Origin: Candidatus Poribacteria bacterium
GTDB taxonomy: Bacteria; Poribacteria; WGA-4E; PCPOR2b
Direction: 5' to 3'
Assembly (NCBI GenBank): GCA_028819845.1
Contig: JAPPKS010000027.1
Coordinates: forward strand, 248,001-312,000
Length of the DNA stretch: 64,000 nt
Each line of letters begins with the position of its first letter. Position 1 is the stretch's first letter. Positions 27,629-34,829 of this stretch are shown here, one piece after another. The position numbers were made by a program, and so were the translations under genes. Under the pieces are notes generated by a model. The model was not told where the DNA came from. It searched no databases and worked only from the letters and a program-made list of their open reading frames with translations.

Positions 27629-28786
27629 ATGTCCATCCAAGCAGAAGGTTCGGGCTTGTTAATCCCGTCACGCGATGTCGACCGCTATTATCCCCCTCCG
27701 GAGTCAATGGGCGAATGGCGTTACGCCGAAGATGCTGATCAGGTTCGCGATGCGGCGGGCATTGACCCGGACAAACTCGATCTCGTTCTCCAGAGCCAAG
27801 CCTTTCATTACGGCGGCGACCAGTGGTCGGTAGTAATCATTCGGCACGGCTATCTAGTCCGTGAGTATCACACTTTCAATATCCCAATTCCCACGCGCTT
27901 CAACATTTGGTCGGGGACCAAGTCCTTCACGGGTACGGCGTGGGGGCTTTTGCTTGAGGCTAGCCGCCGAAGCGAATTGCCGAACGGGGGGAAAGTGGAG
28001 CTAGATAGCCCGGCATACCCGTTCATCCCCGACGGGTATCCGCTTACCGATTCCCGCAAAGAGCATATCACGATACGACATTTGCTTACTATGACTTCAG
28101 GAGTAGCCGGACATTCTTCAGGCTGCGTCGGCATGCCGATGGAAAAGGGGCAGGGCGCTTTTGAACACGTGCTTGGGAGATGCCCGAATCGACACGGTTA
28201 TTGGGCAGATGCATTGGCGGCCGATCCAGGGACGCATTGGGAATACAGCGACCTCGGGTTGCAGCATCTTTCGCTGGCGTTTGCTAACATTATGGGCGTC
28301 GAAATGAGAGATTACATGCAGGACCGAGTCTTTGCGCCGATCGGCATAGAAGAATTGAGTTGGAATTTACTGGGCGGCCGCGGGTTCATCGGACCTCACA
28401 CGAACGGGGATAGCGGAATTTATATTTCGTCGCGAGAGTTGGCGCGTTTCGGTTATCTTGCGCTCCACAACGGGATGTGGGACGGGCAGCAACTCATCCC
28501 TGCGTGGTGGATGGAACTCGCCACCAAAACCTCTCAATCAATGAATCCCGACTATGGCTACACGTGGTGGGTGAATAGCGAGGGGACAGGTTGGCCGAAT
28601 CTACCCATGATGGCGGGTTTGCCGAGGGATGCCTTTGCGTTAAGGGGTTACAACGCGAATAATTGCTATGTTATACCTTCGCTCGATCTGGTCGTCGCAC
28701 GCGTTGGAACGGGGCCGGTCGGATGGAACGATCAGGGGTTAATCGGCGCAATCACCGATACGATTATTCCGGTTGAGGACAGATAA
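27629..28786 (+). CDS. Beta-lactamase-family serine hydrolase
   Basis: A class C beta-lactamase/penicillin-binding-fold hydrolase, 385 residues. The nucleophile motif S-x-x-K is S95-G-T-K98. The second motif is Y206-S-D208, where Y-x-N is usual. LLTMTSGV and the C-terminal DLVVARVGTG strand fit the family, which includes esterases and peptidases as well as lactamases. No clear signal peptide is seen, so a cytoplasmic esterase-type enzyme is plausible. AAGGAGG lies 5 bases before the ATG and a near-consensus promoter lies 120 bases upstream. The next gene, a hydroxypyruvate isomerase homologue, follows after 100 bases. The substrate is unknown. Confidence 0.85.
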   Translation: MSIQAEGSGLLIPSRDVDRYYPPPESMGEWRYAEDADQVRDAAGIDPDKLDLVLQSQAFHYGGDQWSVVIIRHGYLVREYHTFNIPIPTRFNIWSGTKSFTGTAWGLLLEASRRSELPNGGKVELDSPAYPFIPDGYPLTDSRKEHITIRHLLTMTSGVAGHSSGCVGMPMEKGQGAFEHVLGRCPNRHGYWADALAADPGTHWEYSDLGLQHLSLAFANIMGVEMRDYMQDRVFAPIGIEELSWNLLGGRGFIGPHTNGDSGIYISSRELARFGYLALHNGMWDGQQLIPAWWMELATKTSQSMNPDYGYTWWVNSEGTGWPNLPMMAGLPRDAFALRGYNANNCYVIPSLDLVVARVGTGPVGWNDQGLIGAITDTIIPVEDR

Positions 28787-28886
28787 GCCAACATTCGGTT
28801 TCTCTCCGGCGTAAAGTTAAACCGCCGTTATTTGCGTGAAAATCTCTAGGCGTCTGCAACTGTTACCGTAACTGAAAGGAGCATTC

Positions 28887-29654
28887 ATGAATTCAATCAA
28901 ACAGTCCATCGTTTTCAGCTGTTTCTCGCGCGGCGGTGCGACGCCGGAACAGGTGATTCGCGAGGCAGCAAAAATCGGATATAAGTCCGTCGAGATGCTT
29001 GGTCAAGAACACTGGGATCTTGTTTGGGAGCATGGAATGCGTGTTGCCATAATCGTTGGACATAAATCGCTCCCCGACGGACTGAATAAACGCGAAAATC
29101 ACAATCGGATTGAGCAGGAATTGCTGGCGAATATTGAGCTCGCCGCTGCTAATGACATCCCCGGACTCATCTGTTTGCCAGGCAACCGAGAGGGGAAATC
29201 GGACGAAGAGGGTCGGGATAATACCATTGAGGGGCTGCTGCGCGTTGTAAAATCGGCGGAGGAAAAAGGCGTCAACCTTTGCCTCGAGTTGCTTAACAGC
29301 AAAGTAGATCATCCAGACGTTCAGTCCGACAGTACCGCGTGGGGTGTGTCGGTTTGTAAAGGCGCAAATTCGCCCCGGGTTAAATTGCTTTACGACATCT
29401 ACCACATGCAGATTATGGAGGGGGATCTCATCCGCACGATTCGGGACAACATTGAGTATATCGGACATTTTCATACAGCGGGGAATCCGGGGCGTAAAGA
29501 CCTTGACGACGCACAGGAGATTTACTATCCGGGGGTTGCGCGCGCGATTGCGGAAACCGGATACAATCTCTATGTGGGCCATGAGTTCAGTCCGAAAGGC
29601 GATGCCTTCCATTCAATGAAAGCAGCGTTTGATAGGTGCAACGTTACGGTTTGA
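28887..29654 (+). CDS. Hydroxypyruvate isomerase-like TIM-barrel enzyme
   Basis: A cytoplasmic sugar isomerase of the AP-endonuclease-2/xylose isomerase-like fold, 255 residues. The likely metal and catalytic residues are all present: E134 in CLELLN, D170 and H173 in YDIYHMQIMEGD, H196 in HFHTAG, and E233 in GHEFSP. The YDIYHMQIMEGD and HTAGNPGR segments are characteristic of the Hyi group, which interconverts hydroxypyruvate and tartronate semialdehyde. Related enzymes act on other ketoses, so the substrate is not certain. An AAAGGAGC ribosome site precedes the ATG. Confidence 0.85.
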   Translation: MNSIKQSIVFSCFSRGGATPEQVIREAAKIGYKSVEMLGQEHWDLVWEHGMRVAIIVGHKSLPDGLNKRENHNRIEQELLANIELAAANDIPGLICLPGNREGKSDEEGRDNTIEGLLRVVKSAEEKGVNLCLELLNSKVDHPDVQSDSTAWGVSVCKGANSPRVKLLYDIYHMQIMEGDLIRTIRDNIEYIGHFHTAGNPGRKDLDDAQEIYYPGVARAIAETGYNLYVGHEFSPKGDAFHSMKAAFDRCNVTV

Positions 29655-29703
29655 TGGAGTAACCTGCCACGCAAAATAGGCTGGGGACATTCGTAGAGAT
29701 TGC

Positions 29704-29785
29704 CTGAACTGTGATTTGTGTGATTAACTGATGGGCTATGATTGAGGGAGTACGTGTCGAAATGCGGACATGGCGCCTACGGCGC
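29704..29785 (+). repeat. Dispersed intergenic repeat, copy 1
   Basis: Begins CTGAACTGTGATT, continues with a GATT..CTGATGGGC segment and GGGAGTACGTGTCG, and ends CCTACGGCG. It aligns over its length with copies at 33842, 34733, 45682 and 45906. Its 3' part is the most diverged. Confidence 0.7.
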
Positions 29786-29828
29786 GTTGAATTCCAATTC
29801 TCGACGGTATGTCAATGGCCGCCTCTAG

Positions 29829-29849
29829 CTCCCCCTTAGTAAGGGGGAG
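29829..29849. repeat. Perfect hairpin between converging genes
   Basis: CTCCCCCTT and AAGGGGGAG form a 9-bp stem around a 3-base loop. No T-run follows on either side, so it is not a classic intrinsic terminator. It may still end both converging transcripts or be a small palindromic repeat. Confidence 0.5.
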
Positions 29850-29990
29850 GATTAATCCGATGCACTCTGGCGAGCTGTTGAATAAGAATCGGTCACCAGC
29901 ATCATTCCCGTCCTAGCAAACTCCCCAACCTACAAGAGCTAAGCATTGCAAATCCGTTAATACCTTCGTCCTCAGGATCTATTTTCCTAG

Positions 29991-32141
29991 TTAGAACTTA
30001 CACTTCAGCCGGTACGGATTCTGATAGCCTACCTTCAATGCGTTTCCGTTTCGATAAATGAGGAAATCGCCCGGCATCTCTGTGAAGTCGGGCGGTTCTT
30101 GCATGGCTTCATTGGACAAACCCGTCACGTGCAAACAGAATCGTTCCGGGTTCATCGGATGTTCGCCAAGGACGATTAAGGCTTGATTGGGGTTGTCCAT
30201 CACAATTTCTCCCGCGCCGATTCGGTCCGCGCCAAAACTAAGGGAGTCAAGCCCATATTCTATAATGAGTGGATTATTCTGCGGGTTGCCAACCAATACA
30301 AGGTTGTGCGCCTTTAGCAACTCAGCATTGACTTCGTCAGGCGTGAGGATTTCTACAGGAACCCTAAACCGCTGGCTGCGATCAAAGTTCGGGTCGGCGC
30401 TAACTATCTGGCTCGCATGGCGCGCTCGCTTTTCCAGATAGGGCTTCAATGCTTCGGCAACAGATTTCAATTCCGATGGCGCAATCACTAGCCGTTTTCC
30501 GTGGCGAAATGCCTCTAACCATCTATCCTCTCCAAACGGAAACGAAAACCCGAGGTCGATGGGTTTGCACCTATTCACCGTTGAGGCTTTGAAAACCTTC
30601 CTCTCCGGATCGATTTCTATTTCCAAAGGCTTCCCGCGACATCGAAACACCAGGTGATTCATCCGCTCTCGAATGAAGATTTTGCGGTGTATTTCTTCTG
30701 CCTCGGTTCGCAATAGCACTACAAGCGGCGCCTGATACAGGTCTCCTGTCTGATCCAGCCATACCTCTACTGAATAGCCGTCGCCGTCCGCCTTGACGGC
30801 TGTTTTCTCGTACCAAAACTGCATTGCACCGACCCCTTCGACCCACTGCTCCCAAAACCATTCGAACGGAATACCTGATTCGTCGCTGGTCAATTGGTAG
30901 AAATCTTTCATTGTGAAGGGGCGGTCTTGCGGCAGAGGTCCGGTACTCAATCGAGCGAGGGAGCGATAAAACGAATCATCGCCGATAATTTGATGCCACA
31001 TCCACAATATCCAATAATCTCGTGTGCCAAACAAATGCTCGCTGTGTCCGAGCCATGGATTCCTAATTCGCCACAACAAATACATACGCAAGCGTTTTTC
31101 CAAGTCCGCTGCCAACCAGCCTTCCGGCGTCTCCTCTCGACTCGCCTGAAACAGGAGCAGGATATAGTTCCCGAGCATCCAGAGGCCTCCCAAGTCCGTG
31201 CCGGATAATGCTCCCCAATGCCGCAGAATCTCTTCCCTCGCAAACCATTGCATCGTCAACCATTTTCGCGGGTAGTTCTCTATCAGGTGCCGCGAAAAAA
31301 ATGTGATGTATGGCATTGCGTGGTTGGGTTGAAAAAAGTGCGCCGTCTCTCCCAGTTGGATGTGGCGCGGCACAGAAGCCGTGCCGCCAACTTTATCCGT
31401 CCATTCTAACCATTCATTCAACGGGTTCATGATTTTATTAACGGATGTGCCGTCTTGATCGAGGCTGAAAAACGTAAGTTTGTGGCTGTCGATGTTTCGC
31501 TCAATTTTATGATACTTCCCGCCGATGACTGTTATTCCCCAATTCGCCCTCGGCCGCCTGTGCGGCTGGCGGGAATCCCAACTGTAAGTCACCTTGCCAT
31601 TCTGTTCTGCTACCTCCGGATCGCCTGGATATAAAAACAGCATCCACCCTGATGGGGCGCGCATCTTCAAGAGGTATGGGACATCCGGGTAATAGTTCGG
31701 CACAGCGGCATAAACACAGTATGGATACCATCCGGCGTGCGGGCTGATGAAGACCCCTTCCTCGCCGATGTATCCGTCGTAGCGTGACTCCACGCCAGCG
31801 ATGAATTCACCGTGGTAGTTGATTGTAATTGTGAGTTCACCGTCATGCTGCAATGGCCGTTTTAGATAAATGTTAAGGACGCTTCCGTCCCCGTGTTGGT
31901 CAATATCTTTGGTATCCCGATCGAAAGCCAGCGCCTCGCCCGCTGCCTTCACCTCAGTAACCTCTAGCGTTGGATGCAAGGCGAATGTCACTTTGTCTAA
32001 CGCCTTCATCAGACTGCTAATGGTTACATCAACCTGACAAGCCAATCGGTGGTTTTCAGGAAAGAGTTCTCCTTTTATATCATAGAAAATTATGTCGAAT
32101 ATTCCGTCACAGCGGATTATCGGTACATCCGTCAAAATCAT
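29991..32141 (-). CDS. M1 aminopeptidase-like protein without zinc ligands
   Basis: A 716-residue protein with the layout of M1 metallopeptidases: an N-terminal beta-rich domain (about 1-190, with LTITINYHGEF and GWYPYC) and a thermolysin-like central part. Where M1 enzymes have H-E-x-x-H-x-W, this protein reads R-E-E-I-L-R-H-W, and the N-E-x-x-A position is M-L-G-N-Y. The zinc site is therefore gone and proteolysis is unlikely; a binding or scaffolding role is inferred. No signal peptide is apparent. AAGGAGA precedes the ATG. It follows an ECF sigma gene and a small coupled gene, so may be controlled by that sigma factor. Confidence 0.72.
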   Translation of the reverse strand: MILTDVPIIRCDGIFDIIFYDIKGELFPENHRLACQVDVTISSLMKALDKVTFALHPTLEVTEVKAAGEALAFDRDTKDIDQHGDGSVLNIYLKRPLQHDGELTITINYHGEFIAGVESRYDGYIGEEGVFISPHAGWYPYCVYAAVPNYYPDVPYLLKMRAPSGWMLFLYPGDPEVAEQNGKVTYSWDSRQPHRRPRANWGITVIGGKYHKIERNIDSHKLTFFSLDQDGTSVNKIMNPLNEWLEWTDKVGGTASVPRHIQLGETAHFFQPNHAMPYITFFSRHLIENYPRKWLTMQWFAREEILRHWGALSGTDLGGLWMLGNYILLLFQASREETPEGWLAADLEKRLRMYLLWRIRNPWLGHSEHLFGTRDYWILWMWHQIIGDDSFYRSLARLSTGPLPQDRPFTMKDFYQLTSDESGIPFEWFWEQWVEGVGAMQFWYEKTAVKADGDGYSVEVWLDQTGDLYQAPLVVLLRTEAEEIHRKIFIRERMNHLVFRCRGKPLEIEIDPERKVFKASTVNRCKPIDLGFSFPFGEDRWLEAFRHGKRLVIAPSELKSVAEALKPYLEKRARHASQIVSADPNFDRSQRFRVPVEILTPDEVNAELLKAHNLVLVGNPQNNPLIIEYGLDSLSFGADRIGAGEIVMDNPNQALIVLGEHPMNPERFCLHVTGLSNEAMQEPPDFTEMPGDFLIYRNGNALKVGYQNPYRLKCKF

Positions 32142-32173
32142 GGTATGTTTCTCCTTGTATGAACTGGAACGGT

Positions 32174-32467
32174 TTAAGACCGATGATTTAATGTAGCGAA
32201 CCGGGAGATGTCGGGAGATGACGCTCTCTGCATTACGGGCGGCGGAAAAAAATTGGACTCGGCCGGCATGATTGGTTCATCATCGTGTTTATCCAATCGG
32301 GCTGATTCGATACAGTCGGGTTTAGGTAAAAAAAGATTCTGACGGGTTATCGATGGTGCGGGCGGCGGGCGGCCTTTGCCGCGAATCTGTACAAAAAGCC
32401 TATCCACAAAACCGGCATCGGGCGTTTTTCGGGGTAAACGCCGGAGAATTTGGTCTAAATTCGCCAC
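32174..32467 (-). CDS. Small protein translationally coupled to the ECF sigma gene
   Basis: A 97-residue protein starting at GTG 32467, 4 bases after the sigma-factor stop (32472-32474). The end of the sigma gene supplies GAGGAG, 7 bases before this GTG, which argues strongly for coupled translation. The N-terminal NLDQILRRLPRKTPDAGF and VDRLFVQIRGK resemble the segment that often opens or links anti-sigma factors. There is no zinc motif and no membrane helix, and the remainder is Pro- and Ser-rich. It may be a short anti-sigma factor or a truncated one. Function is inferred from position. Confidence 0.55.
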   Translation of the reverse strand: MANLDQILRRLPRKTPDAGFVDRLFVQIRGKGRPPPAPSITRQNLFLPKPDCIESARLDKHDDEPIMPAESNFFPPPVMQRASSPDISRFATLNHRS

Positions 32468-32471
32468 GGTC

Positions 32472-33026
32472 TCACTCCTCAATGTAAGGCTGAAGTTTTC
32501 GCTGCAACAGGTGACGTGCGGCGTTAATCCGCGAAGCAACGGTTCCGATTGGGCGCTCAAGAATTTCCGATATCTCATGGTAAGACAGCCCCTCGAGAAA
32601 GTAGAAGATTACGACTTCTTTCAAGTGATCAGGGAGTGCTTCCACCGCTTCCTCAACCCTTTCTCGAATCTCGTGCTCCTGAAGATTTCTGTCCGGCTGC
32701 ATCGCCATGCCATCCTCAGAAATCTCAAGTTCGTCAATCGGTTCACTTTCCGGTGGACGTCTATGAATCTTTTTGTAGGAGCAGCGCCGTGCAATCTGAT
32801 AGAGCCAGGTCGAAAAACGAGAGCGGCCTTCAAAGCTAGCGAGGCCTTGGTAACATGCCAAGAATGCGTCCATCGCGGCTTCCTCGGCGTCCTGATGGTT
32901 TCCAATAATCTGAAAGCAGACATTTAAGATTCGCTCGTTGTACCGCTGGACTAATTGCCGAAAGGCGTGTTCAGCCCCACGCTGTGCGTGCCGCACTAAG
33001 ATATCGTCGGAAATTTCCATTTTCAT
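32472..33026 (-). CDS. ECF-family RNA polymerase sigma factor
   Basis: Alternative sigma factor of 184 residues. Region 2 (about 10-85) includes the core-binding helix with DAEEAAMDAFLACYQ and the -10 recognition segment SRFSTWLYQIARRCSY. Region 4 (about 125-180) has a helix-turn-helix, EGLSYHEISEILERPIGTV followed by ASRINAAR. The linker between them is acidic (ESEPIDELEISED). It is the first gene of a probable operon with a short coupled protein and a zinc-less M1-like protein. No partner with a membrane-spanning anti-sigma domain is nearby, so the signal is unknown. Confidence 0.92.
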   Translation of the reverse strand: MKMEISDDILVRHAQRGAEHAFRQLVQRYNERILNVCFQIIGNHQDAEEAAMDAFLACYQGLASFEGRSRFSTWLYQIARRCSYKKIHRRPPESEPIDELEISEDGMAMQPDRNLQEHEIRERVEEAVEALPDHLKEVVIFYFLEGLSYHEISEILERPIGTVASRINAARHLLQRKLQPYIEE

Positions 33027-33304
33027 TCCATTAAAACAGAGAGGTATCTCAATGCTCTAATAGAGTCAAATCTCTTGAAATTTATTCGCATTTTTTTGTA
33101 TTGGAAGGTTTCTTGATGTGATTTTGAGAAGGAGGGAGGAGCGCAATCAGATAATGATTCTTAAACGCTGCACTCGAGGGAAGAGAACGACAACGGAACT
33201 GCAACCCAGCTATCATCAGGAACATTCGGATTTATAGTCGTCAGTTTTCATGATTAGGGCGATTCACCATTTTTTAAAATCGCAAAGTTTTGCGGTCGGC
33301 GAGT

Positions 33305-33518
33305 GTGTCCCCACTAGCGAGATTGTGTCCCCGTGGACACTCCCTTCCATACGCGAGATTTCAATTGATTTGCGCATCTGAAGAATGCTTGAAATCCCGC
33401 TCAGACACTGGATCCGCGGCACGTCCGGCGCCCTGCGCAATGCGACGGTCTCGACATGCCGAAAAGTGTCCTTTTGTGCCCTTTTGTGTCCTAAATCGAG
33501 GTTTCAATTTTCGGACAC
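33305..33518. repeat. Cluster of GTGTCC boxes
   Basis: GTGTCC occurs at 33305, 33325, 33466 and 33486 and its complement GGACAC at 33335 and 33513. Two of them form the palindrome GTGTCCCCGTGGACAC (33325-33340), and GTGTCC-TTTT-GTGCCC-TTTT-GTGTCC runs with a 10-base period at 33466-33491. The 10-base phasing would put boxes on one face of the helix. It could be an operator array or the end of a degraded mobile element. Confidence 0.4.
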
Positions 33519-33624
33519 TTCGCATTCATCAGGTTGCACGCCCGAATTAAGTTCTGATTAAATGCTGCGGTGCTAGTTGCCATTCCAGATTCGTTGGACG
33601 ACAAATACCGATTTACGCTCATAC

Positions 33625-33661
33625 AAAAAAAGCGAGGGTGGACGTTGTACAGCGCCCTCGC
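33625..33661 (-). terminator. Intrinsic terminator, minus strand
   Basis: Read on the minus strand, GCGAGGG (33661-33655) pairs with CCCTCGC (33638-33632), followed by seven T. The loop itself has a near-palindromic core CGCTGTACAACG. It is about 280 bases downstream of the LamG gene and should end its transcript. Confidence 0.65.
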
Positions 33662-33841
33662 CTCGCTGTAGATACATTTTAGAATTTTAAATCAAACAGT
33701 CCAGAATCTTGTAAAATTATACGGAATAGTTATTTTGCTTGTCAAGAAAATCTACAATGGTTTGCACAATAAACAGTAAAAAGCGGCCTGTGGCGAGTGG
33801 TTATACCATTTTGCCTAAAGCACGGCGCGTTGTGCGGTTGT

Positions 33842-33920
33842 TTGAATCGTGATTAGTGTGATTGAATGACGGGCAATGAACAAGGGAGTATGTGCCGCGA
33901 TTCGGAGATGGTGGTTACCG
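33842..33920 (+). repeat. Dispersed intergenic repeat, copy 2
   Basis: Reads TTGAATCGTGATTAGTGTG at its start, then GATTGAATGAC and GGGAGTATGTGCCGCGAT, ending in GTTACCG. It lies just downstream of the LamG gene. Confidence 0.7.
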
Positions 33921-33941
33921 AACCGGGAAGAAGTAAAATAT

Positions 33942-34715
33942 TCAACGTGTGTCCTGTATTATATTGTTACGTGAGATTAAGCCGTTTTTGATATTTCCCC
34001 ATGAAGTTGCGAGTTTGTGATTAGGGGCGACGGCGAGTACAGTTGCAAGCCCACGGGTCATGACGGAGCGGATGTCGCGTTCGGCGAGCGGGATGTTGAA
34101 TATCGCAAACTCGTCAATAAGCCCGTGAAACCTATCCGGCCCGCCAATTACGAGACTAGGGGTATCTTCAGGCGGGACGTATGTTGTCGATTTATTCAAC
34201 GATGCAAACAATTCGCCATCAAGATAGATTGACATTAGATTGCCGCGCCTGCTATGCACAAACGCCCAGTGCCGCCAGACATCTTTGACCTGACTATCCA
34301 ATTCGGCAGCCAATTCAACGAATGGCGATCCGAACCGCCACCGTACACTGTCGTCCCAAGGCAATAACACGCCGATAGTCCAATTTGGATTGTCGAAGTC
34401 TGGCGTGGAGTCGAATAGTCGTGCGTTACGAAAGTCAATAATCTTTGTCCAGGCCGTAACCGTTATTTCCTCTGTTGGCATTTGATGAGGCAAATCCCTG
34501 ATCCTTGACAGCTGGTTTGTGCTAAAATCCAAGCATTTTCCAAACCTGCCGTCTGCCCATGACCGATCTCCTAAAACTGATGAACGCATGCCCGCTTCGT
34601 TGTAGGTGTACCAACCTTTGCCCTCGTTGAAAAGCCAGACGCCGACCACCAAATCGTTAGACGCGTGGGCGGTGATTGCCGCGATAAAGCAGATTGTGCT
34701 AGTCAGCGCTTTCAT
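33942..34715 (-). CDS. Exported LamG/concanavalin-like protein
   Basis: A 257-residue protein with a signal peptide (MKALTSTICFIAAITAHA) and one LamG-type jelly-roll domain (about 22-230). Typical strands are present: VGVWLFNEGKG, EITVTAWTKI, WRHWAFVHSRRGNLMSIYLDG and GLIDEFAIFNIPL. Such domains bind carbohydrate or protein outside the cell. The C-terminal 30 residues are not part of the domain. AAGGGA lies 6 bases before the ATG. Copies of the dispersed repeat flank the gene on both sides (33842 and 34733). The ligand is unknown. Confidence 0.82.
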   Translation of the reverse strand: MKALTSTICFIAAITAHASNDLVVGVWLFNEGKGWYTYNEAGMRSSVLGDRSWADGRFGKCLDFSTNQLSRIRDLPHQMPTEEITVTAWTKIIDFRNARLFDSTPDFDNPNWTIGVLLPWDDSVRWRFGSPFVELAAELDSQVKDVWRHWAFVHSRRGNLMSIYLDGELFASLNKSTTYVPPEDTPSLVIGGPDRFHGLIDEFAIFNIPLAERDIRSVMTRGLATVLAVAPNHKLATSWGNIKNGLISRNNIIQDTR

Positions 34716-34732
34716 TGGGTATCCCTTAATTA

Positions 34733-34814
34733 TCTGAACTGTGATTTTTGAGATTGAATGATTGGCTGCGATAAAGAGAGTATGTGTCGCGATTCGGAGA
34801 TCGCTCCTACCGGG
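34733..34814 (+). repeat. Dispersed intergenic repeat, copy 3
   Basis: Starts CTGAACTGTGATTTTTGAG, continues GATTGAATGATTGGC and GAGAGTATGTGTCGCGAT, and ends TCGGAGATCGCTCCTACCG. The final part contains a short inverted repeat (GCGAT..GATCGC). It lies between the LamG and RNase J genes and is the best-preserved copy. Confidence 0.75.
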
Positions 34815-34829
34815 ATTGAGCGCTTACGA

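Larger units (their letters stand above)
29655..29990. other. Convergent intergenic region with repeats
   Basis: About 335 bases between two converging genes. It holds one copy of the dispersed intergenic repeat (29704-29785) and a perfect GC-rich hairpin (29829-29849). No gene is seen. Confidence 0.6.
33027..33941. other. Long non-coding stretch
   Basis: About 915 bases between the divergently placed sigma gene and the end of the LamG gene. It includes the upstream region of the sigma gene, a cluster of GTGTCC/GGACAC hexamers (33305-33518), a minus-strand intrinsic terminator (33625-33661) and a copy of the dispersed repeat (33842-33920). An 86-residue open frame at 33290-33550 (plus) has no family resemblance. 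No RNA gene is recognised. Confidence 0.6.

Noticed and set aside
27248-27640. Open frame for 130 residues before the serine hydrolase
   Set aside because: It crosses the strong promoter and the hydrolase start on the opposite strand and has no family resemblance; a shorter, more protein-like segment lies in another frame.
29829-29849. Intrinsic terminator between converging genes
   Set aside because: The hairpin is perfect, but neither side has the T-run needed for a classic intrinsic terminator, so it is listed only as a repeat.
33290-33550. Open frame for 86 residues in the long gene-free stretch
   Set aside because: It spans the GTGTCC boxes, has no ribosome site and no recognisable protein pattern.
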